Shown: piece by piece, positions 51,519 through 60,378 of the stretch
Layout of the letters: each line of letters starts with the position of its first letter
Position numbering within the stretch: position 1 is the stretch's first letter
Origin: Chryseobacterium sp. MA9
GTDB taxonomy: Bacteria > Bacteroidota > Bacteroidia > Flavobacteriales > Weeksellaceae
Reading direction: 5' to 3'
DNA length: 64,000 nt
Assembly (NCBI RefSeq): GCF_024399315.1
Contig: NZ_CP075170.1
Coordinates: 3,410,001-3,474,000 of the forward strand
The notes under the pieces: generated by a model
Seen by the model: the letters and a program-made list of their open reading frames with translations, nothing else
Databases searched by the model: none
Told to the model about the DNA's origin: nothing
Made by a program: the position numbers and the translations under genes

Positions 51519-51932
51519 TTATTCAAAATTGACAGTGAAAGGAAGATTAAACCAAATGAGTACAGGGTTTCCTTTGTATTTTCCTGGTTTCCATTTGGTT
51601 GTCATAGATTTCATCACTCTTTCCACTTCATTATTAAGGGATTCATTGCCTCCGGTTACCTGAATCGTTTCTATATCACCTTTGGCATTGACGGAGAACT
51701 TTGCATTGGAACGGGATTTACCTTTTGGTCCTTTTATTCGGTTAGAATCAATTTTTTGAGTTACCTCCCGCATAAATGCTGAAAGCCCGCCGGGATATTC
51801 TGCCTGTTTACTTTGTTCAGGCATATATTTATCTCTGGAATGATTTTCTGCAGGTTGTGTTTTGGTTTCCTGTGTCTGGGCAAAGGCGAGCCCAAACCCA
51901 AGACATAAAATGAATACTGATATCTTTTTCAT
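51519..51932 (-). CDS. Secreted TonB C-terminal-domain protein
   Basis: 137 residues with a signal peptide (MKKISVFILCLGFGLAFAQ). The rest is a TonB-C-like domain (FSVNAKGDIETIQVTGGNESLNNEVERVM, WKPGKYKGNPVLIWFNLPFTVNF). It lacks an anchor helix and a Pro-rich linker, so it is unlikely to be a classical transducer. It is 5 bp upstream of the DUF2306 gene. Confidence 0.82.
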   Translation of the reverse strand: MKKISVFILCLGFGLAFAQTQETKTQPAENHSRDKYMPEQSKQAEYPGGLSAFMREVTQKIDSNRIKGPKGKSRSNAKFSVNAKGDIETIQVTGGNESLNNEVERVMKSMTTKWKPGKYKGNPVLIWFNLPFTVNFE

Positions 51933-51951
51933 GCTTTACTTTGTATTCTGG

Positions 51952-53253
51952 TTATTTATTTTCAAAGAAATCGATGACTAGTTCATTGAACAATTCCGGT
52001 TTTTCTTCAGGAACATAATGGCTTGCATTCGGAATAATAGCCAGCTGCCCTCGCGGAATAGATTCAGCTATTTTTACCGTATGTTCTGTTTTTATAAGGT
52101 CTTTATCACCGGCAATGATTAATGATGGGCATTGAATTTTATTCAGATCTTCATACTTCCAGTTCGGATATTTCAAGTCCAGATTTAAAAGATCTATCAT
52201 GACATCATTTTTATGGTCTTTATTTTCTTTTGTAAGGTTAACAAGCATTTCTTTCATAGATTTTAACTCATCATCTTTGGTTCCCTCCGGAAAAATATTG
52301 GCTCCTGAGCAGGCAATTTTATCCACCATCTGAGGGTACTTCATGGCCATAGACAGGGCAAGAATTCCGCCGTCACTCCAGCCCAGAATCTTTGTTTTTT
52401 TAATGTTGAGTTTCTCTAAAAACTGCTTAAGATCCTCTGTCTGAATATCAAAAGTAAGTTCCTTCGTCTTGTCGTAAGTAGATTTTCCTCGTTCACGGCA
52501 ATCTACGATTATAACTTTGTATTTTTTTGCAAACGTATCTTTCTGGTTCATAAAGGCGCTGATGGATTGGCCATTACCGTGAAGCATAAGTACAGGTTCT
52601 CCTTCTCCATAAACTTCGTAATATAGTTTGATACCATTAACTTCCATAAATTTTCCATCTGGCATTGTGCCGATAATGTCACGTCCTTTGATCAGCAATG
52701 ACTTATTACCATTAAATGACTTATAATCTGAAGTTCCAATCGTAAAGTATTTTACGTGCGTTACTTTCTGAGAACGGATTCCTTCAAACCAACCGTTAGA
52801 TGCTGTAATATCTTTCTCAAAACCTGAGTTTTCCAAAGGGATTTCAATCCATTTTTTAGATTTTCCGTCATTGATTTCCAGCTTAAAATCGTCAAAATAA
52901 AAATCTCCGTTGTTTTGTGCAAACGCGCCGATATTCATGGTCTGCGCAGAGGAGTTGATGATGCCTTTTATTTCATACGTTTTCCATTCATTGGTTACTT
53001 TGATTCCGTAATATTGATTTTCAAAAAAGCCGACAGACTGATCTTTATTGTCTATTCTGCACCATAGTCCGCAATTGGAACCATTATCCTGATTGTCTTT
53101 CCTGATTTTTGCAGTGACGCGGAAGTTCCAGTTTTGTTTATTCTCTATATTGACAGCTTGTGTAAATGAAGTCCAGTCAGAAACAATCGTTTTTTCCTGG
53201 CTATATCCTAAAAAGAACCAGAATAAAAGAAAGAAACCGAAATTTTTTTTCAT
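51952..53253 (-). CDS. Secreted alpha/beta hydrolase with N-terminal beta-sandwich domain
   Basis: 433 residues from the ATG at 53253 (MKKNFGFFLLFWFFLGYSQE, a signal peptide). The open frame continues upstream to 53325, but that part has no signal-like start. Residues ~25-195 resemble a carbohydrate-binding-like beta-sandwich (NIGAFAQNNGDFYFDDFKLEI). An alpha/beta hydrolase follows, with HGNGQS, nucleophile Ser293 (GWSDGG), acid in AGDKD (383/385) and His412 (NASHYVPEEKP). The substrate is unknown; a peptidase or esterase is possible. Confidence 0.85.
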   Translation of the reverse strand: MKKNFGFFLLFWFFLGYSQEKTIVSDWTSFTQAVNIENKQNWNFRVTAKIRKDNQDNGSNCGLWCRIDNKDQSVGFFENQYYGIKVTNEWKTYEIKGIINSSAQTMNIGAFAQNNGDFYFDDFKLEINDGKSKKWIEIPLENSGFEKDITASNGWFEGIRSQKVTHVKYFTIGTSDYKSFNGNKSLLIKGRDIIGTMPDGKFMEVNGIKLYYEVYGEGEPVLMLHGNGQSISAFMNQKDTFAKKYKVIIVDCRERGKSTYDKTKELTFDIQTEDLKQFLEKLNIKKTKILGWSDGGILALSMAMKYPQMVDKIACSGANIFPEGTKDDELKSMKEMLVNLTKENKDHKNDVMIDLLNLDLKYPNWKYEDLNKIQCPSLIIAGDKDLIKTEHTVKIAESIPRGQLAIIPNASHYVPEEKPELFNELVIDFFENK

Positions 53254-53284
53254 GTTTATAGTTTTTAGTAAAAATAATACTTTT

Positions 53285-54487
53285 TTATAAGGCATTGAGA
53301 TCCTGTGCGATAAGCCATCCTTCACTCCAGCATGCCTGAAAATTGAAACCGCCAGTCACAGCGTCTATATTTAAAACTTCACCGGCAATATAGAAATTAG
53401 GAAGTAGTTTTGAAGACATGTTTTTAAAGTTAATTTCTTTTAAATCAACACCTCCGGCCGTTACGAATTCATCTTTAAAAGTTGATTTTCCAGTCACCTG
53501 AAACTTTTTTTGACAAAGATTTTCCAGAACTTTTTGCATTTCTTTTCCGGAAATATTCGCAACCTGTTTATTAAGGTCAACCTTTGAAATCTCTAAAATT
53601 TTCTGCCAGAATCTGTTAGTAATATCGAAGATCTTTGACTGGCCGATGTTTTTTTTAGGATTGCTTTGTTTGAAATTATTAAAAATTTCTTCCGCCTCAT
53701 CCATTTCTATCGAAATAAAATTAACTTCAATTTCAAAGTTATATTTGAGTTTTGCCAGACTTATGGCCTCCCATGCGGAAATTTTTAAAACAGCAGGTCC
53801 GGAAAGTCCCCAGTGGGTAATAAGCAGCGGCCCGCTCTCCTCGGTTTTCAGCTTCGGAATTGAAATTCCTGCGTTTTCAAAGCTTGTTCCCGGAAGATCT
53901 TTCAGCAATTCATCTTTAATATTAAAAGTAAAAAGGGAAGGGACAAGGTCTACAATCTTATGGCCCAGATTTTCAACCATTTTTAAAGATTTTGGAGAGC
54001 TTCCGGTAGTATAAACAATATAATCTGCCTCAAAATCCCCTGAATTGGTTTTTACAATATATTTTTCATCCTGCTTTTCAATCTCTTTTACCGTACATTT
54101 TGTTTTTACAGATACATTTTTCTTTTGGGTTTCATTCAGAAAAGCATTAATGATAGTCTGAGAAGAGTTGCTTTCAGGAAAAGTTCTGTTGTCATTTTCA
54201 ATTTTCAGCGGAACATTACGCTGATCAAACCATTCCATTGTATCCCCAGGCTGAAATTTGCTGAAAACACTTAACAGCTCCTTGTTTCCACGAGGATAAA
54301 ACTGAACAAGTTCTCTGGGGTCAAAGCATGCGTGGGTGACATTACAACGTCCGCCTCCGGAAATTTTAACTTTCTGAAGGACATCCGAGTTCTGTTCTAA
54401 AATCGTAATTGTATATTTCTTTTCGTCAAGATTGGATGCGCAGAAAAAGCCTGCAGCACCGCCTCCGATAATAATGATCTGTTTCAT
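53285..54487 (-). CDS. FAD-dependent oxidoreductase, HI0933/YhiN family
   Basis: A 400-residue flavoprotein. The N-terminal dinucleotide-binding fold is IIIGGGAAGFFCASNL. Later motifs are SGGGRCNVTHACFD, YTTGSSPKSLKMVENLGH, LLITHWGLSGPAVL and the C-terminal TAGGVDLKEINFKNMSSKLLPNFYIAGEVLNIDAVTGG, split here by family-typical positions. The family is of uncertain substrate (some relatives are named BaiN). It is a single gene, divergent from the thioesterase. Confidence 0.88.
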   Translation of the reverse strand: MKQIIIIGGGAAGFFCASNLDEKKYTITILEQNSDVLQKVKISGGGRCNVTHACFDPRELVQFYPRGNKELLSVFSKFQPGDTMEWFDQRNVPLKIENDNRTFPESNSSQTIINAFLNETQKKNVSVKTKCTVKEIEKQDEKYIVKTNSGDFEADYIVYTTGSSPKSLKMVENLGHKIVDLVPSLFTFNIKDELLKDLPGTSFENAGISIPKLKTEESGPLLITHWGLSGPAVLKISAWEAISLAKLKYNFEIEVNFISIEMDEAEEIFNNFKQSNPKKNIGQSKIFDITNRFWQKILEISKVDLNKQVANISGKEMQKVLENLCQKKFQVTGKSTFKDEFVTAGGVDLKEINFKNMSSKLLPNFYIAGEVLNIDAVTGGFNFQACWSEGWLIAQDLNAL

Positions 54488-54555
54488 GTATATGTAATCC
54501 TATGCGGAAGATTATTTTTTCAAAAGTACAATTTTTATAAACCATCTTATTTGAG

Positions 54556-54563
54556 TATTTTTG
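54556..54563 (+). promoter_or_regulatory. -7 box of the thioesterase gene
   Basis: TATTTTTG matches TAnnTTTG. It lies inside the longer in-frame region that begins with a TTG at 54551 and supports the ATG at 54602 as the start. Confidence 0.5.
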
Positions 54564-54601
54564 AAGATTATTATTTTATAATACCCAAAAACGATTTTCA
54601 A

Positions 54602-55096
54602 ATGATTTTCTACCATAAATTTGAAGTGCGATGGAGCGATCTTGATGCTAATAAGCACTTAGCCAATTCATCATATGTACAGTATTGTGCGCAAGCCAGA
54701 ATGGCTTTTATGACTAAAGAGAAAATGGGAGTAACCCAGCTAAGCAGATGGGGAATTGGTCCTGTAATTCTGCACGAAAGATATTCTTTCTTTAAAGAGA
54801 TCTATGCAGATCAAACCGTAATCGTAAGTGTGGAAATAGACGGATGCTCGGAAGATTCTTCCATTTACCGTTTCCTGCACAAATTCTATACACCTGATGG
54901 AGTGCACTGTGCCACTTCAGAAGCTACAGGAGTATGGATTGATATGATGCTTAGAAAAATGACCACTCCGCCGGATGATGTAGTGGAAGCAATGAATAAG
55001 TATAAGAGCCCGGAAACTGTTGTACTGTCGAAAGAAGACTTTAAAAAACTTCCTTTCCATCCAAGCAATATTGACCCGGCAGAATTTATTAAATAA
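54602..55096 (+). CDS. Acyl-CoA thioesterase, hotdog fold (4HBT-like)
   Basis: 164 residues from the ATG at 54602 (MIFYHKFEVRWSDLDANKHL). The catalytic Asp and the W-x-D-x-D-x-x-x-H motif (RWSDLDANKHLANSSYVQY) identify a hotdog-fold thioesterase. A longer frame starting at a TTG (54551) is rejected because the promoter is inside it. Physiological acyl-CoA unknown. Confidence 0.87.
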   Translation: MIFYHKFEVRWSDLDANKHLANSSYVQYCAQARMAFMTKEKMGVTQLSRWGIGPVILHERYSFFKEIYADQTVIVSVEIDGCSEDSSIYRFLHKFYTPDGVHCATSEATGVWIDMMLRKMTTPPDDVVEAMNKYKSPETVVLSKEDFKKLPFHPSNIDPAEFIK

Positions 55097-55122
55097 TTCA
55101 AAGTTTTAGGTTGAATGTGATG

Positions 55123-55164
55123 ATGATTTTAAAATCATTAATGCATTTTACATTAGACATTAAT
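55123..55164. repeat. Palindromes in the gap before thiL
   Basis: ATGATTTTAAAATCAT (55123-55138) is a perfect 16-bp palindrome. ATTAATG / CATTAAT (55137-55143 / 55158-55164) forms an adjacent inverted repeat. Its role is unclear; a terminator for the upstream gene or a protein-binding site is possible. Confidence 0.4.
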
Positions 55165-55174
55165 ACAAAAAATC

Positions 55175-56227
55175 ATGTTTGAAGATAAATCACAGGAGCT
55201 GACGCCCATTTCAAAATTAGGAGAATTCGGTCTTATTAAGCATTTGACAGAACATTTTCCGCTATCCAATGAATCTTCGGAACTTGGAGTAGGAGATGAT
55301 GCGGCAGTGATCAATCCTGATAATAAAAAAGTTGTTCTTACAACAGATGTACTGGCGGAAGGAGTGCACTTCAATCTGGGGTATGTGCCGTTGAAGCACT
55401 TAGGATATAAAGCTGTAGTAGTAAACCTTAGTGATATTGCAGCTATGAATGCAACTCCTACGCAGATATTGGTATCCCTTGCGGTTTCCAACCGTTTTCC
55501 GGTGGAAGCTTTAGAAGAAATCTATTCCGGAATTCAGGCTGCTTGTGGAAGATACAAGGTTGATCTGATCGGAGGAGATACTACAAGTTCCAATTCAGGG
55601 CTGGTAATGAGTATTACCGCTGTAGGGATTGAAAATGAAGAAAATATCGTAAAAAGAAGCGGAGCAAAACCGAATGATCTTCTTGTGGTAACCGGAGATT
55701 TAGGTGGAGCATACATGGGATTACAGATTCTGGAAAGAGAACATGCGGTGTACCTTGCAGACCCGAATATGCAGCCGGAAATGGAAGGCTACGACTATAT
55801 CCTGGAAAGACAGCTGAAACCTGAAGCACGAACAGACGTTAAAACGATTTTAGAAGAACTGGATATAAAGCCGACCTCTATGATCGATATTTCAGATGGT
55901 CTGGCTTCTGAAATTCTTCATCTTTCAGATCAGTCAAACGTAGGGTTCAGATTGTACGAGGAAAAAATTCCGTTAGACAATCTTACGATCTCTACCGCAG
56001 ATGAAATGAATTTGAATCCGGTAATGACTGCTTTAAGTGGTGGTGAAGATTATGAACTTTTGTTCACCATTTCAGCAAACGATTTTGATAAAATTAAAAA
56101 TCACCCGGACTTTACCATTATAGGGCATGCTGTAGAAAAAGAAGAAGGAAACTTTATGGTAGCAAGAGGATCTAACCAGCTGGTAGCACTTACTGCTCAG
56201 GGTTGGGATGCTTTTTTAAATCAATAA
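55175..56227 (+). CDS. thiL: Thiamine-monophosphate kinase
   Basis: 350 residues, AIR-synthase-like fold. ThiL phosphorylates thiamine monophosphate to the active cofactor. Diagnostic motifs: GVGDDAAVI, LTTDVLAEGVHF, NLSDIAAMNATP, GGDTTSSNS and SGGEDYELLFTI. The 350-residue size is usual. It is a single gene, ending at a strong terminator; no other thiamine genes are near. Confidence 0.93.
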   Translation: MFEDKSQELTPISKLGEFGLIKHLTEHFPLSNESSELGVGDDAAVINPDNKKVVLTTDVLAEGVHFNLGYVPLKHLGYKAVVVNLSDIAAMNATPTQILVSLAVSNRFPVEALEEIYSGIQAACGRYKVDLIGGDTTSSNSGLVMSITAVGIENEENIVKRSGAKPNDLLVVTGDLGGAYMGLQILEREHAVYLADPNMQPEMEGYDYILERQLKPEARTDVKTILEELDIKPTSMIDISDGLASEILHLSDQSNVGFRLYEEKIPLDNLTISTADEMNLNPVMTALSGGEDYELLFTISANDFDKIKNHPDFTIIGHAVEKEEGNFMVARGSNQLVALTAQGWDAFLNQ

Positions 56228-56266
56228 AACCGAAAAATTATATTTAATTTTAAATATTGTAAGAGA

Positions 56267-56300
56267 ACCGCAGCACTTTTTTTGCTGTGGTTTTTGTTTA
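56267..56300 (+). terminator. Terminator of thiL
   Basis: ACCGCAGCA / TGCTGTGGT with one G-T pair, T-rich loop and T run. Confidence 0.88.
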
Positions 56301-56325
56301 TAGTTAATTACTTTATCATACAGTA

Positions 56326-57147
56326 ATGATTACACCAGAAAAAGAAATCCCGGTTCATCATCTGACTTCTGAAAAATTTCAGATGAGTACTCTGAGTGCG
56401 GCAGGCCCTGAAAATTTTCATGATGTTCACCGGCATAATTTTTTTGAAATTATCTGGTTCAGAGAGGTGTATGAAAACAGCCGTTTAGAGCTGGACTTTG
56501 AAAGCTACAAACTTGAGAACAATCAAATCTGTATTATTGCACCAGGACAGGCATTCAATATGAAACTGGAAGGAGAGGAAGGATATGCAATGGCAATAAG
56601 CAGGGAAATTTTCAACGAAGCATGTGATATAGAATCGGTACTCACAGGAGGAGAACTCCCCTTTTTTTTAAATCCGAAAAATGAAAAAACCTGCAGTACA
56701 ATTATATCACTGATTGAGCAGGAATATAAAACATCATCAAGAACGGAGCTCTTAAAGGCATATCTGAAAGCATTTTGTATCATCATCGGAGAGCAAATCA
56801 ACCCTCAGGAACCTTTATTGAATGACCGCCAACGCATTCAGGAACTGGTGGGGCTTATTGAGAAGCATTATATAGTGCATAAAGAAACAGTTTTCTACGC
56901 AGATCAATTAAAGATAAGTACCCATCATCTTAATGATATTGTGCGCCTTTTGAGAGGAACAACAGTAAAAAAAATGATTTCCCAGCGTCTTATCCTGGAA
57001 GCCAAAAGAGAGCTTAGCTTTGGAGCTCTCACGGTAAAGGAAATTGCTTTTAAACTAGGTTTTAATGATGCTTCATATTTTTCAAGGTTTTTTAAGAAAC
57101 AGACCAGCCAAAATCCCGACAGTTTTAAGAATAATGAAAAAAAATAA
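56326..57147 (+). CDS. AraC-family transcriptional regulator
   Basis: 273 residues. The N-terminal cupin-like sensing domain (about 1-150) has HDVHRHNFFEIIWF, and two C-terminal helix-turn-helix motifs (about 165-270) include TVKEIAFKLGFNDASYFSRFFKKQT, read here in two parts. A paired direct repeat upstream of the Bcr/CflA pump gene (57212-57240) is the likely operator. The ligand is unknown. Confidence 0.88.
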   Translation: MITPEKEIPVHHLTSEKFQMSTLSAAGPENFHDVHRHNFFEIIWFREVYENSRLELDFESYKLENNQICIIAPGQAFNMKLEGEEGYAMAISREIFNEACDIESVLTGGELPFFLNPKNEKTCSTIISLIEQEYKTSSRTELLKAYLKAFCIIIGEQINPQEPLLNDRQRIQELVGLIEKHYIVHKETVFYADQLKISTHHLNDIVRLLRGTTVKKMISQRLILEAKRELSFGALTVKEIAFKLGFNDASYFSRFFKKQTSQNPDSFKNNEKK

Positions 57148-57211
57148 TCCTCAATATTTACCGTAATGATGGGGCTAAAGTAACAGTTTTCATTTATTGT
57201 TGTATTTAAAT

Positions 57212-57240
57212 CTTCAGTTTGTCCTATACTTCCTTCAGTT
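57212..57240 (+). promoter_or_regulatory. Direct-repeat operator, probably for the AraC regulator
   Basis: CTTCAGTT at 57212-57219 and again at 57233-57240, 21 bp apart, immediately upstream of the -33 element of the pump gene. This spacing and position fit activation by an AraC-type protein such as the one encoded next door. Confidence 0.55.
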
Positions 57241-57246
57241 CTTTTA

Positions 57247-57277
57247 TTGAAATATGATGCTTTTTACAGCAACTTTG
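57247..57277 (+). promoter_or_regulatory. Promoter of the Bcr/CflA-type pump gene
   Basis: TTG at 57247-57249, 20 bp, CAACTTTG at 57270-57277 (one mismatch to TAnnTTTG). The imperfect box fits an activator-dependent promoter. Translation then starts at the ATG at 57313, not the TTG at 57247. Confidence 0.55.
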
Positions 57278-57312
57278 CAGCTGAAAAACCGCCTGTGAAG
57301 GCTTATGTATTT

Positions 57313-58548
57313 ATGAAGAAGAATTTGAATATTGTAGTGTTTATTTTAGCACTGCTCAACACATTGGAGTCGCTAAGTATAGATCTTTATCTTCCCGCTT
57401 TCCCAAGTATGGCTAAAATCTTTAATACCGATATCGGCCATATCCAGATATCCATTTCGGTGTTCTTTGCCGGATTTGCTTTCGGGCAATTATTATGGGG
57501 CCCTTTATCAGACAAAAAAGGAAGAAAACCTATGCTGTATTGCGGGCTTTTACTTTTTATTATAGGTGCTACAGCCATCTATTTTACCTCAGATATTTAT
57601 GTTTTATGGGCAATGCGTTTCTTGCAGGCGTTCGGAGGAAGTGCCGGAATTGTTATCGGTAGGGCAATCATTATTGATCTCTACGATAAACAGAAATCGG
57701 TAACAATCTTTTCCCAGCAGTCTCAGATCAGTGGCATCGCTCCCATTGTAGCTCCATTATTGGGAAGTGTTTTTCTTAAATTCTGGGGCTGGAACAGTTC
57801 TTTTGCCTTTTTATGCATTATGGGGCTGATAACGCTTTTCATGGTATACAAATATGTACCGGAAACCAATAACAGAATCAATCTTCCGGATGAGGAACTG
57901 ATGAATGAAAAAGGATTAAAAGATCAGTTGAAAATGATTATTTCCAACAGAGATTTTATCAACAGTACGATGGTAGGAAGTATTGCGTTTGCTTCCCTTA
58001 TTATCTACATCTCGAATGCCCCGTTTTTATTCATGGAAATCCATGGTTTCTCAAGCAGCGTGTTCAGTTTTATATTTGCTTTTAACTCCCTGGCATTAAT
58101 AACGGCAGCTTATATCACGCCTAAACTGATCAAAAGGATAAGCAATTCAGCACTTTTATTTATGGCTACCATTGTATTACTGGTTGTATGTTCCCTTCAT
58201 ATTCTGATTGCTGCTGAAAATGTTTCTGTAGCCTTGGAAATTGCAATGCTTTATCTTTCATTACTGGCTATTGGTATCTTGTTTCCTATTACATCCGCCC
58301 ATGCGCTGTCTCCGTTTAAAGAAGGAAGAGGAACAGCAGCGGCTTTATTGGGTTTTATGCAGTTGATGGTTACATTTTTAATGTCGGCATTACTGGGGTT
58401 TTTAGAAGCAGATTCTATAATTCCAATGGTGGTAACACGGTCTGCAATGGCGTTGATTGCCGTATGGTTCGGGTATCGTATTTTTAAAACTCAAAAAAAA
58501 GAAAGTTTAAATACCAGTTCTAATCCGGAAACTCATCCTCTTATTTGA
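57313..58548 (+). CDS. Major facilitator drug/sugar efflux pump, Bcr/CflA type
   Basis: 411 residues, twelve transmembrane helices. The family signature is at LYLPAFPSMAKIFN and in the loop 2-3 motif GPLSDKKGRKPML; the MFS motif C-like region follows (SGIAPIVAPLLGSVFL). The known family exports drugs such as bicyclomycin or chloramphenicol. The start at ATG 57313 is chosen because the upstream TTG is the -33 box. Its expression is likely controlled by the AraC regulator upstream. Confidence 0.88.
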   Translation: MKKNLNIVVFILALLNTLESLSIDLYLPAFPSMAKIFNTDIGHIQISISVFFAGFAFGQLLWGPLSDKKGRKPMLYCGLLLFIIGATAIYFTSDIYVLWAMRFLQAFGGSAGIVIGRAIIIDLYDKQKSVTIFSQQSQISGIAPIVAPLLGSVFLKFWGWNSSFAFLCIMGLITLFMVYKYVPETNNRINLPDEELMNEKGLKDQLKMIISNRDFINSTMVGSIAFASLIIYISNAPFLFMEIHGFSSSVFSFIFAFNSLALITAAYITPKLIKRISNSALLFMATIVLLVVCSLHILIAAENVSVALEIAMLYLSLLAIGILFPITSAHALSPFKEGRGTAAALLGFMQLMVTFLMSALLGFLEADSIIPMVVTRSAMALIAVWFGYRIFKTQKKESLNTSSNPETHPLI

Positions 58549-58603
58549 TCCTGTTGTCATACAATCCGGGCACTTAATCAAGTAATTTTTGAAAAAAATA
58601 GCC

Positions 58604-58649
58604 AAAGGGTTCTCTTTGCATAAAATTTAAAATATGAAAAGAACCCTTT
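58604..58649. repeat. Inverted repeat across a start codon
   Basis: AAAGGGTTC (58604-58612) and GAACCCTTT (58641-58649) are exact complements; the ATG of the next gene (58634) is inside the 28-bp spacer. The left arm lies over the probable promoter, so it may be a DNA-binding site rather than an RNA hairpin. Confidence 0.5.
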
Positions 58650-59542
58650 CGACGGTTTTATGCTGTTTATTGCCATTAGGATATTGGGTAAGTGCACAAT
58701 CCGGAATCTCTGCAGAACTGAAAACAGAATATATTCCGGGCTCAAACTATATTCGCCCTGAAGACAGTACAAAGACGAATTCCAAAAGTGATTTTAAAAG
58801 AATAGATCTTAACCTGAGTATTCCGTTATCCGTAAAAAAAGATACTGACGGGAAAGTAAGGTCGTGGTCTATGCTGTTGAGCGGATCTTACGCAAAGATG
58901 ACACACAAAAATTACGAAACCCAGTTATTTCCGGATCAGATGCTGAACGCGCAGGTCGGGATACAGCATCTGAGACCTTTAGGCAAAAAGTGGAGTATGA
59001 TGATGACTGCATCTGTGGGAGTGTATACAGACCTTGAAAGAGTAAGTTTTGATGATGTACTGGGGCAGGGAGGACTTTTATTTATCAGACATTTTAATCC
59101 TAATCTTTCGTTAGGTGGAGGACCTGTCCTTACCACTGCTTTTGGAGTTCCTATGATTTTACCATGGATTTATTTTGACTGGAAGACGAACGGAAAAATT
59201 AAATTCAACATCAATTTCCCACAGGGGATGGAAGCCGGTTATCTGTTTTCAGACAAATTTGCTTTAAAAGCCGTTGTAGATCTCAATGGGATGACGGTAG
59301 AGAGAAATGTAGGCGGAAAATCTATGCTGCTTGGCTACCAGCAGATTACTGCGGGACTCAGGCCAGAATTGAAAATCAATGACAGGCTTACGTTACGTCT
59401 CACAGGTGGAACGGCAATACTGAGAAGCTTCAACGAAAATGACCGTAAGATCAAAAGTATTTTCAGAGATAAAAAAATAGCGGATCCAAGATTTGCAAGT
59501 ACATTCTACGCTGCAGTATCATTACGCTGGAATCTGCCATAA
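58634..59542 (+). CDS. Outer-membrane beta-barrel protein (DUF6268-like)
   Basis: 302 residues with a signal peptide (MKRTLSTVLCCLLPLGYWVSAQ). Alternating amphipathic beta-strands follow throughout (IDLNLSIPLSV, SWSMLLSGSYAKM, WSMMMTASVGVYTD, LGYQQITAGLRPEL), ending in ALRW/FYAAVSLRWNLP-like aromatic strand. It resembles the DUF6268 outer-membrane proteins; that name is tentative. An inverted repeat overlaps its start. Confidence 0.8.
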   Translation: MKRTLSTVLCCLLPLGYWVSAQSGISAELKTEYIPGSNYIRPEDSTKTNSKSDFKRIDLNLSIPLSVKKDTDGKVRSWSMLLSGSYAKMTHKNYETQLFPDQMLNAQVGIQHLRPLGKKWSMMMTASVGVYTDLERVSFDDVLGQGGLLFIRHFNPNLSLGGGPVLTTAFGVPMILPWIYFDWKTNGKIKFNINFPQGMEAGYLFSDKFALKAVVDLNGMTVERNVGGKSMLLGYQQITAGLRPELKINDRLTLRLTGGTAILRSFNENDRKIKSIFRDKKIADPRFASTFYAAVSLRWNLP

Positions 59543-59554
59543 GAAAAAAATAAG

Positions 59555-59642
59555 CTGGAGGCTGAGAACGTAAAATATTGAATATAATGAGTTAATTATT
59601 CATTGTACTTTATAACTCCCAGCTTCCTGCTTCTTTCTCCCA
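59555..59642. repeat. CTGGAAG-type dispersed intergenic repeat, third copy
   Basis: AAGCTGGAGGCTGAGAACGT on the left and, on the opposite strand, AGCTGGGAG...GGAAGCTGGGAGTTA on the right (59607-59635). The arms resemble those at 41700 and 42785. It lies between convergent genes. Confidence 0.5.
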
Positions 59643-59643
59643 G

Positions 59644-60378
59644 CTACTTACTTATTAATTTCTTATACACCACCTGATTAAGCAATTCTTCTTTTCGGGT
59701 ACGGGAAATCGGAAGCTCAATTTTATTAATGAAAAGACGCCCTCCCGAGATCATATCAATATGGGTGATATTGATGAGGTAAGACTTGTGAATCCTGAAA
59801 AAATGATCTGAAGGAAGAGATTCCTCAATGGCTTTCATCGTCTGATGAATAGTCAGAGATCTGTCCTTAAAATGAAGCCTGGTGTAATTCTGCATACTTT
59901 CAATGTATAAAATATCTACCCACGAAACCTTAATAAAAGAATCGGACTGTCTTACATACAAGAAAGGGTCGTCCAGAGAAGTATTCTTTTTCAATTTCTC
60001 ACTGATGATAAACTGTTGCTGTGCCTTATTTACTGCCTGATAAAAACGGTTAAAAGCAATGGGTTTTAAAAGATAATCCACTACCTGCAAACGAAATCCC
60101 TCCAGGGCATATTCAGAATAAGCTGTGGTAAGAATGCACAAAGGTGGATTTTCCAGCTGTTCCAGAAATTCCAGACCGGTAAGATAAGGCATATTGATAT
60201 CAAGGAAAAGAAGATCTATTTCGCTCTCTTTTACTTTGGTATCTGCTTCCAGTGCTGTAGCACACGTTCCTTCAACAGATAAAAAATCAATTTGACCGGC
60301 CAGTTCCTTAAGATGGAATCTTGCCAGAGGTTCATCATCTATAATCAGGCATTTCATTTTAGGAATATTAGAGCTCAT
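59644..60378 (-). CDS. LytTR-family response regulator (second system)
   Basis: 244 residues. The receiver has the acidic pair in LIIDDEP, Asp60 in LFLDINMPYL, and LLKPIAF; the LytTR DNA-binding domain includes ILYIESMQNYTRLHF, HFFRIHKSYLINI and LPISRTRKEEL. An alternative start (MKCLIIDDEP) exists at 60357, seven codons in. It is translated with the kinase upstream: the first start overlaps the kinase stop by 11 bp. No operator-like direct repeat resembling the first system was seen. Confidence 0.9.
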   Translation of the reverse strand: MSSNIPKMKCLIIDDEPLARFHLKELAGQIDFLSVEGTCATALEADTKVKESEIDLLFLDINMPYLTGLEFLEQLENPPLCILTTAYSEYALEGFRLQVVDYLLKPIAFNRFYQAVNKAQQQFIISEKLKKNTSLDDPFLYVRQSDSFIKVSWVDILYIESMQNYTRLHFKDRSLTIHQTMKAIEESLPSDHFFRIHKSYLINITHIDMISGGRLFINKIELPISRTRKEELLNQVVYKKLISK

